Under the pieces are notes generated by a model. That model was not told the DNA's origin, did not search any database, and worked only from the letters and a program-made list of their open reading frames with translations. This document shows, piece after piece, positions 14,174-19,214 of a DNA stretch of 19,214 nucleotides. The translations under genes and the position numbers were made by a program. The stretch spans positions 1 to 19,214 of the forward strand of contig JACPZN010000181.1 in assembly GCA_016195505.1 (NCBI GenBank), written 5' to 3'. The DNA comes from Nitrospirota bacterium (GTDB taxonomy: Bacteria; Nitrospirota; Nitrospiria; Nitrospirales; Nitrospiraceae). The first letter of the stretch is position 1. Every line of letters starts with the position of its first letter.

Positions 14174-14647
14174 ATGAAACGTTTTCATATCCATGTTGGG
14201 GTTGAACAACTCGATGAAGCCATTCGTTTTTACAGTGCCCTGTTCGGGGCGGAACCGGCGAAAAGAAAAACTGACTACGCGAAATGGTTGTTGGAAGACC
14301 CCCGCGTGAACTTCGCGATATCCACGCGTGCAAAGAAGAATGGTATGGATCACCTGGGCATCCAGGTCGAGGAAGAGGGCGAACTGACAGAGTTGCGCGA
14401 ACGTCTGAAGGCTGCTGACATGGCCGTGGTCGAGGAAGGCGAAACCGTCTGTTGTTACGCCCGGTCGGACAAATCCTGGATACAAGATCCCGCCGGCATT
14501 CCGTGGGAAGCATACCGGACGATGGAAGATGCCCAGCTATTCTCCGGTCAGCCCGATCAGGCCAAAAGTGCGTGTTGTACGCCGGAAACGATGGGAAAGC
14601 CTGATTGCTGTGCACCTTCTGAAAACACCGCCGGGTGCTGCGGCTGA
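14174..14647 (+). CDS. arsI: ArsI-like C-As lyase with a cysteine-rich tail
   Basis: The protein has 157 residues and the vicinal-oxygen-chelate fold of the ArsI/CadI group: KRFHIHVGVEQLDEAIRFYS at the start, KNGMDHLGIQV (55-65), and WIQDPAGIPWEAYRT (102-116). The Fe(II) ligands would be His7 (or His5), His60 and Glu112. A vicinal pair, Cys93-Cys94, sits where ArsI binds trivalent organoarsenicals. The C-terminus adds three more CC pairs (134-135, 145-146, 155-156). ArsI splits the C-As bond of methylarsenite with oxygen, giving As(III). AAAGGAGG (14159-14166) is well placed. It lies 81 bases after arsC. CadI-like cadmium binding is the alternative. Confidence 0.85.
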   Translation: MKRFHIHVGVEQLDEAIRFYSALFGAEPAKRKTDYAKWLLEDPRVNFAISTRAKKNGMDHLGIQVEEEGELTELRERLKAADMAVVEEGETVCCYARSDKSWIQDPAGIPWEAYRTMEDAQLFSGQPDQAKSACCTPETMGKPDCCAPSENTAGCCG

Positions 14648-14727
14648 TGAAGTTCCAAAAACCTCTTCTGTGTCTTATTTATTCCTTGCAGACATTTCAA
14701 ATAGTCACGTAAAGACAAGTTAAGGTT

Positions 14728-14745
14728 CAAAAACACCTGTTTTTG
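14728..14745. repeat. AT-rich hairpin after arsI
   Basis: CAAAAAC (14728-14734) and GTTTTTG (14739-14745) form a perfect 7-bp stem with an ACCT loop. It lies between arsI and the convergent DUF928-like pseudogene. The T-rich right arm could give weak two-way termination, but the stem has little GC. Confidence 0.3.
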
Positions 14746-14767
14746 CACCGAGAGCATGACGTTGGTA

Positions 14768-15484
14768 TCAAGGCTTAGCATTGAGTAGGCAAAGCCCTGA
14801 GTTATTCGGGGAGTTTGGCTCTAAGGAATCGCATCGGGGAACCGGGAGTTCGAGACCGGGGAACACCTGCACATGTCTGAGGATTCGGTCTCTGAGGTCG
14901 TAAAGATCTCGATCTTTGGGATTGGCCTCAATGAGTTCATTGACACAGGCGAAGGCGTCGATCCAAACACGGGCCTTTTGCGCCAGAAGAACCGAGTCTC
15001 TGTCACACGTGCGGCCGTAGTAATCGACAAGGCGTGGATCAACTCGTTTAATGGATCCTCCTGCCACAATGTCAGGCTGGTGCCGATCCGGGTCCCGGAC
15101 CACAGACACGTACCATCGATACCACACATCTTCCTCGAGCGCGATCTGGTAGTCTCCCAGCCGAATCGGCCAAAACCCAGGGTGAGTTGGAGATTTAAGG
15201 AGAACCTCGGCCACTTAGGGGTTCGTGCGAACATCTACTAACGTAAAGCGAGTCGGGAGAGAGGTGGCCTGGGATATGAAATAATAGAGCACCGGTGATT
15301 TCTGCACGGTCAGCCCGACTTGGTCCCCGACGTGGTCGGGGACTATTGGGACCAATTCTAGTTCATTCGGACTTGAGGGTATTGGAGATAACAACCACAG
15401 ACTGACGAGAAGGCTTGCGATGATTGTCCTCACGGCTGCCCTCCACACGGGAAATCGTCTACCTTCAAGACTTGCAAGCATCAT
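14768..15484 (-). pseudogene. DUF928-like exported protein gene split by an in-frame TAA
   Basis: Two open stretches abut in the same frame: 15484-15215 and 15214-14768, divided only by TAA at 15217-15215. Together they would encode 238 residues. The first part has an N-terminal hydrophobic segment (TIIASLLVSLWLLSPIP), then GLTVQKSPVLYYFIS and RFTLVDVRTNP. The second continues VAEVLLKSPTHPGFWPI and YRWYVSVVRDPDRHQPDIVAGG, then SIKRVDP. This order (hydrophobic start, a strand with a YYF motif, then YRWYVSV and a G-x-I-x-RV motif) fits DUF928, an exported family best known from cyanobacteria. A CAA-to-TAA change would explain the stop. The second half could in theory start at the GTG after the stop, but it would lack half the domain and a signal peptide. 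Confidence 0.65.
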
Positions 15485-15560
15485 GCCAGGCCCTTTCTCA
15501 GTAGGAAAAGCCAGAAAATCAAACCGGTATCAACAACCAACGTCAAGATTGACAGCCGAT

Positions 15561-15601
15561 CTGAATCGAATCAAGTGCTGCCGGGATTCAAAATGATTCA
15601 G
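15561..15601. repeat. Bulged inverted repeat in the gap between two pseudogenes
   Basis: CTGAATC (15561-15567) pairs with GATTCAG (15595-15601), and the adjoining GAATC (15568-15572) pairs with GATTC (15585-15589), leaving a 5-base bulge. The surrounding 15485-15774 shows no gene. No T-run follows on either strand. Confidence 0.3.
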
Positions 15602-15774
15602 AGTGATCAGGAGCGTAGGCGCAAAGGATTTGTTTTTGAGTCGGCCAAAGTTTATTCAGAAACCCAAAGAAAAGCGATGGGCAGAACTGTCATTTCATGA
15701 GGGGTTTTTGGTCCGGCGTCGTGCCTGGTAACATGCTCGCAGCAGGATGGTCTTGTTTGTCACCGCTTCGACGG

Positions 15775-16156
15775 TCACCGCAGCGTCTTCAACCAGGCCT
15801 GGATATCGGCGATCTGTTGTTCGGTCAAGGCACCTTTTAACGGCGGCATCACGTGTCGTCCTTCGTAGACGATCTTCCAAAAAAGCCTGCTCGTTCGACA
15901 GCACGCAATGATGCGCCACTCGAGGACCGATGCCTCCTGACGCCCGCGGGCCGTGATAGACGACGCAACTGGCGTTAAAGAGTTCCTCGCCCCGTTTGTG
16001 GTCCCCTGTGGAATGCATGAAAGCCACCCCCTTGAACTATTTTTGTCGCCGCCCTGTGGGCCACCGTCGCTCGCCCGAGCAAAATTGCCGTCCACATTGA
16101 TGACGGCCCCCCAGGAAGAATACCGAGAGGGCAACGCGGATCAACAAGTGGTTCAT
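15775..16156 (-). pseudogene. Cytochrome c gene with three frame breaks and a lost haem cysteine
   Basis: The start ATG at 16156 begins a signal peptide (MNHLLIRVALSVFFLG). To read a full class I cytochrome, the frame must change at C6 16107-16112 (one base too many), near C5 16027-16031 (one base too few), and at A6 15879-15884 (one base too many). The pieces are AVINVDGNFARASDGG, then GDHKRGEELFNASCVVYHGPRASGGIGP, then KIVYEGRHVMPPLKG and LTEQQIADIQAWLKTLR. The haem motif reads CVVYH; the TAT at 15958-15956 would be TGT in CVVCH. The Met ligand in HVMPP is kept. It lies 43 bases after atpG on the same strand, so it was probably the last gene of that operon. Homopolymer errors might explain the frame breaks, but not the Cys-to-Tyr change. 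Confidence 0.75.
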
Positions 16157-16177
16157 CGGTAAGGCTCCATTTCTCCT

Positions 16178-16195
16178 CCCTTTCTCACGAAAGGG
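16178..16195 (-). repeat. Hairpin between atpG and the cytochrome pseudogene
   Basis: CCCTTTC (16178-16184) and GAAAGGG (16189-16195) pair perfectly over 7 bp; on the minus strand the loop is GTGA, a GNRA-type tetraloop. It begins four bases after the atpG stop and has no T-run. It may protect the atp mRNA 3' end or separate expression of the two genes. Confidence 0.4.
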
Positions 16196-16199
16196 CACG

Positions 16200-17162
16200 T
16201 TACTTGTATTTCGCCGAGCCTTCACTTCGGAGGACAGCCAGAGAAGCCAGTGTGTCGCCGAGTTCCTTTGCCAGTTTTGCCGGCCACGAACGTCGTTTCA
16301 ACGTCAGACCTTTTTGCGATTTCAGTTGTTCTGCACTTAACATGATTAATTCGATCTCCTCCGTAATCTCTTCCTGGCGTAGAATATTCCTCTGAAGTCG
16401 CAGCGCGGAAGTTTCCTTTTCGAGGCGCTGCAAGGCCCCTTCTAGGTGCGTGAGTCTTTCACGGCTCTCAGCCATCAGGGCGGAATAGAAGATCTCGTGC
16501 AAGACAGCAAATAAATAGAGATCGACCAGTTCGGCAACAAAAACGCGGGGGGACAGTGTCAGGAGTGGAGCCGTGGCGCCGCCCGTCTCACCTCGCGGCA
16601 TGGTTTCAAACGGCCTCAATGGTTGGATGGTAACACCATCTGCGCCACCGGTACGATAGACCACGGTGATCACAAATGACCGGTCGCCTTGCTGTCCTCG
16701 CCGCAGTTCCTGAACGCGCTGCATGAGCTCGATCAACACACCCTGGATTTCTTCCGAAACGGTCGGCCCATCGATGGCGGCAACCAGACGAGGATCACCG
16801 GCCATGCGGTCCGACAGTTTGCGCCCCACGGCAACAACCACGGGCTTCTTCTCGCTCACCGTGCGAAGGTGCCGCTCGAACTCAGCCAACAATCGCGCGT
16901 TATAATCGCCGCAGAAACCACGCTCCGACCCGATCACCAGATACAGCGGCGTCCCGCCTTGATCCGGAGGCAGGGCCTCAGGATAAAAAGCGAGAAAGTC
17001 TTTTGCCCCCGTCTCCATGCTCGTGACTACCCGCTGCTGGCTGGAAAGGAGGCGGGTCAGCTTATGAATCTCCATCACCGCCAAGTTGTTCATGGCGCCC
17101 ATAATCTCGCTGATCTCTCCCAGCGTGCGAATGTGGGCCTCGATATCATGCCGTTTGCTCAT
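16200..17162 (-). CDS. atpG: N-ATPase (alternate F1Fo ATPase) gamma subunit
   Basis: The protein has 320 residues, longer than the usual 290 of housekeeping gamma. The N-terminal helix is MSKRHDIEAHIRTLGEISEIMGAMNNLA, the rotor-shaft start. The Rossmann-like core has LYLVIGSERGFCGDYNARLL near 78-97, equivalent to the SDRGLCGG motif of gamma. The C-terminal helix includes LMAESRERLTHLEGALQRLEKE. Gamma couples the c-ring to the alpha-beta head. The ATG at 17162 overlaps the atpA stop (ATGA). In N-ATPase operons gamma is the last gene, as here. The divergence from standard gamma fits the alternate type. Confidence 0.9.
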   Translation of the reverse strand: MSKRHDIEAHIRTLGEISEIMGAMNNLAVMEIHKLTRLLSSQQRVVTSMETGAKDFLAFYPEALPPDQGGTPLYLVIGSERGFCGDYNARLLAEFERHLRTVSEKKPVVVAVGRKLSDRMAGDPRLVAAIDGPTVSEEIQGVLIELMQRVQELRRGQQGDRSFVITVVYRTGGADGVTIQPLRPFETMPRGETGGATAPLLTLSPRVFVAELVDLYLFAVLHEIFYSALMAESRERLTHLEGALQRLEKETSALRLQRNILRQEEITEEIELIMLSAEQLKSQKGLTLKRRSWPAKLAKELGDTLASLAVLRSEGSAKYK

Positions 17163-18646
17163 AGAGATCGATAGTCCCTGAGCCAATGACCCACGGCTTC
17201 CGTCCATTCCACTTCGCTGGTCTCTAGTGTAAGAGCGCTCTCTTTCACATGCGCAGCCAGATGCTCGAGCAAAGCAGGGATCGACTCCGTGGGAACTTTG
17301 TCGAACAGACCGTGATTGAACCCTGTCAGCCAGGCCAGATGAAACTCGATGGGCAGGGGGGACAGCCGGTCCTGCTTCAGTAATTCCCGCAAGACACGGC
17401 CGCGTGCGATCTTCGCTTCCATCGACATCTCAAGACGCGACCCGAATCGGGTAAAGACCTCCAATTCGAGGAATTGGAGATAATCCAGCTTCATGCGGCC
17501 GGCTTTTTCTTTGATTCGGTGATGCTGTCCCTTCCCGCCGACGCGTGACACGGATTTCGTCACGTCTATGCCGGGAAGAATGCCAGACGCGAAGAGGCGT
17601 TTATCGAAATAGATCTGTCCATCGGTGATCGAAATCAGATTCGTGGGAATATAGGCGGCAATTTCTCCCTCCTTCGTTTCCACGATCGGCAAGGCCGTCA
17701 TGCTGCCGCCTCCATGGGCCGGGGCGAGACAAGTTGAACGTTCGAGTAGGCGTGAGTGGAGAAAAAAGATGTCGCCCGGATAGGCCTCGCGTCCGGGGGG
17801 ACGACGGAGCAGCAGCGAGAGTTCTCGATAGGCTTCCGCATGGGTCGTCAGATCGTCGTAAATCACCAACGTATCCTTGCCCTGCCACATCCAATATTCA
17901 GCCACCGCGCATCCCGCGAACGGAGCCAGGAACTTGAGGCCTGGCAACGATGTTGCCTCCGCGACGACGAGAGCGGTGTGCTCCAACGCACCATACTGCC
18001 GGAGGATCTCGATTGTGTCGACGACGCTGGACCGCTTCTGTCCGACCATGACATAGACACAACGCACGCCTCGGCCTCGCTGATTGATGACAGCATCGAT
18101 GGCCAAGGAGCTTTTCCCAAGCCCATTGTCGCCGATGATCAATTGGCGTTGGCCCTTGCCGATCGGTATCAGCGTGTCCACGATCTTGTTGCCCGTATAG
18201 AGCGGTTTATGAACGAAGTCGCGGGCCGTAATCGGCGGCGAGAGAATGTCCAGCGGACCAGTGGCCGAACATTCCGGCCGGTCCAGTCCGTCGAGTGGGT
18301 TCCCCAAGGGATCGATGATCCGCCCGATCAGTGCATCCCCGGTCGGAACGCCCATGCGCCGCCCGGACAAATGCGCGATCGTTCCAGCAGTCAGCCGACT
18401 GGTCTGTTCGAGCAGGATAGCGCCCACGACATGCGTCTCGAGCTGGAACACCATTGCGCGACTGCCGTCTTCGAGATCAAGGATCTCATCCATCGCGGCG
18501 GAGGGCAGGCCCTCTATCCAGGCGATACCATCCCCAACCGCTGCAACGGTTCCCTGTTCCTCTACCCGCAAGCCGAACTGATAGTCGCGGACCCATGAGG
18601 CCTGGCTTGCCAACAGCTGATTCGGTGCCATTGATTGACTAGGCAT
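17159..18646 (-). CDS. atpA: N-ATPase (alternate F1Fo ATPase) alpha subunit
   Basis: The protein has 495 residues. The Walker A loop is GDNGLGKS (172-179), differing from the GDRQTGKT of housekeeping alpha, as expected for the N-ATPase branch. Walker B is TLVIYDDL (259-266). The arginine finger lies in SVSRVGGKGQ (365-374, Arg368). Other alpha landmarks are TGDALIGRIIDPLGNPLDG (102-120) and AYIPTNLISITDGQIYFD (331-348). Alpha forms the catalytic hexamer with beta. The ATG at 18646 overlaps the atpF stop by eight bases; a second ATG at 18631 is possible, and neither has a clear ribosome site. Translational coupling through the operon is likely. Confidence 0.95.
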   Translation of the reverse strand: MPSQSMAPNQLLASQASWVRDYQFGLRVEEQGTVAAVGDGIAWIEGLPSAAMDEILDLEDGSRAMVFQLETHVVGAILLEQTSRLTAGTIAHLSGRRMGVPTGDALIGRIIDPLGNPLDGLDRPECSATGPLDILSPPITARDFVHKPLYTGNKIVDTLIPIGKGQRQLIIGDNGLGKSSLAIDAVINQRGRGVRCVYVMVGQKRSSVVDTIEILRQYGALEHTALVVAEATSLPGLKFLAPFAGCAVAEYWMWQGKDTLVIYDDLTTHAEAYRELSLLLRRPPGREAYPGDIFFLHSRLLERSTCLAPAHGGGSMTALPIVETKEGEIAAYIPTNLISITDGQIYFDKRLFASGILPGIDVTKSVSRVGGKGQHHRIKEKAGRMKLDYLQFLELEVFTRFGSRLEMSMEAKIARGRVLRELLKQDRLSPLPIEFHLAWLTGFNHGLFDKVPTESIPALLEHLAAHVKESALTLETSEVEWTEAVGHWLRDYRSL

Positions 18647-19214
18647 GGCGTGACGATTCGGCAAAGAAGCTCATTTCGTCCTGCACGTTGGCTCGGAGTA
18701 CCCAGGATCCAAAACTGATCCGCAATCCGGCGATGAGATTCCTGTCTTCAAGAAACTCGCAGACGACCTCGCGTCCCGCCAACGTTCGGCAGGCATGGCA
18801 GAGCACCTCACGCTGGGCCCGGTCGAGCGGATAGGCGCTTGTGATTTTCATCGGAAGCCCCATCGTGACCGAGGCAGCCCGGACAGCCTGCATCTGCTCG
18901 CGGGTCAGGCCAGGAAGGTCCTGGTTCACCAGATCGACGATCTTCCGTTCCAACTCCGACCCCCCAAGACGTGACAGGAGTCGACTCACGAACGCACCCC
19001 CTAGCGCGATGGCGGTGGCCTCAGCCTGCTGGGTGAAGTCTTTCAGCCGGCGCTGCTCCACCGCCACGGCTTTTTCCCGTTCCTGACCGAGTTCGGCACG
19101 AAGATTGTCCAGCAGCCGATTCCGTTCCGCACTGATCTCGTCACGCAACTGTGTCCGCGCCTTCTCCCGTTCCTGTTCCCATTCTGTGAGGCGATTCTCA
19201 TATTGGCTCTGTAA
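18639..19214 (-). CDS. atpF: N-ATPase b subunit with delta-like C-terminus (partial, 5' end outside window)
   Basis: The frame is open to the window edge, so the N-terminal membrane anchor is missing. The visible 191 residues start with a long charged coiled coil (ENRLTEWEQEREKARTQ, then ERNRLLDNLRAELGQEREK), the peripheral stalk of subunit b. The last 70 residues, MKITSAYPLDRAQREVLC through CEFLEDRNLIAGLRISFGS, follow the C-terminal pattern of the delta subunit (SA-PL-, then LIGG-, R-G-). N-ATPase operons lack a separate delta gene (order atpDCQRBEFAG), which fits b carrying this part. Its stop overlaps the atpA start. Upstream subunits (c, a, Q, R, epsilon, beta) should lie to the right. 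Confidence 0.88.
   Translation of the reverse strand, partial: LQSQYENRLTEWEQEREKARTQLRDEISAERNRLLDNLRAELGQEREKAVAVEQRRLKDFTQQAEATAIALGGAFVSRLLSRLGGSELERKIVDLVNQDLPGLTREQMQAVRAASVTMGLPMKITSAYPLDRAQREVLCHACRTLAGREVVCEFLEDRNLIAGLRISFGSWVLRANVQDEMSFFAESSRHA

Noticed and set aside
15323..15343. Inverted repeat GTCCCCGAC-GTG-GTCGGGGAC
   Set aside because: It lies within the coding frame of the DUF928-like pseudogene, where Val-Pro-Asp and Val-Gly-Asp codons explain it; no sign of a regulatory role.
1..19214. CRISPR arrays, insertion sequences, rRNA or tRNA genes
   Set aside because: I saw no regularly spaced repeats, transposase motifs or RNA gene signatures on either strand.

Overview
The window looks like a chromosomal segment of a moderately GC-rich, respiring bacterium, most likely from the Nitrospira lineage (Nitrospirota). 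This is inferred from gene content, not from a marker gene: no rRNA or tRNA is present. Pointers are an Na+-type alternative F-ATPase (N-ATPase), a stress island of Hsp20, Usp and CBS genes, c-type cytochromes, an ADP-forming acyl-CoA synthetase, and intergenic long hairpins built from 9-10 bp repeats.

Layout. Positions 1-2406 hold a PepSY-like exported protein, a small secreted or membrane protein of unknown function, and a convergent SAM-dependent methyltransferase on the minus strand. Positions 2407-3658 have no convincing gene, but the part near 3278-3461 folds on the minus strand into several nested inverted repeats ending in a T7 intrinsic terminator, a candidate structured RNA. A small zinc-ribbon protein (3659-3883, minus) follows.

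From 4172 to 11999 all genes read on the plus strand and look like a stress or low-oxygen island. In order: a small winged-helix-like protein behind a good sigma-54 promoter match, Hsp20, a 51-residue membrane protein, a phosphoribosyltransferase, a BCAM0308-like zinc protein broken by one base, a two-CBS protein, an exported NTF2-like protein, a tandem universal stress protein, a small cytochrome c, a membrane-anchored thiol-redox protein with CcdA/DsbD-like membrane cysteines, and an ADP-forming acyl-CoA synthetase. The mix resembles dormancy regulons such as DosR of Mycobacterium tuberculosis (chaperone, Usp, CBS and PRTase genes), but that is an analogy.

Positions 12148-14647 are a compact arsenic operon: arsR, acr3, arsC, arsI. 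A perfect 20-bp palindrome sits in the arsR promoter, and a second site with the same ATCAA-N6-TTGAT layout lies just before acr3. ArsC reduces arsenate, ArsI would cleave the C-As bond of trivalent methylarsenicals, and Acr3 exports the arsenite.

Positions 14768-16156 (minus) contain two decayed genes: a DUF928-like gene with one in-frame stop, and a cytochrome c gene with three frame breaks and a Cys-to-Tyr change in the haem motif. Positions 16200-19214 (minus) are the end of the N-ATPase operon: the b subunit (partial, with a delta-like C-terminus), alpha and gamma. The remaining subunit genes should lie to the right of the window.
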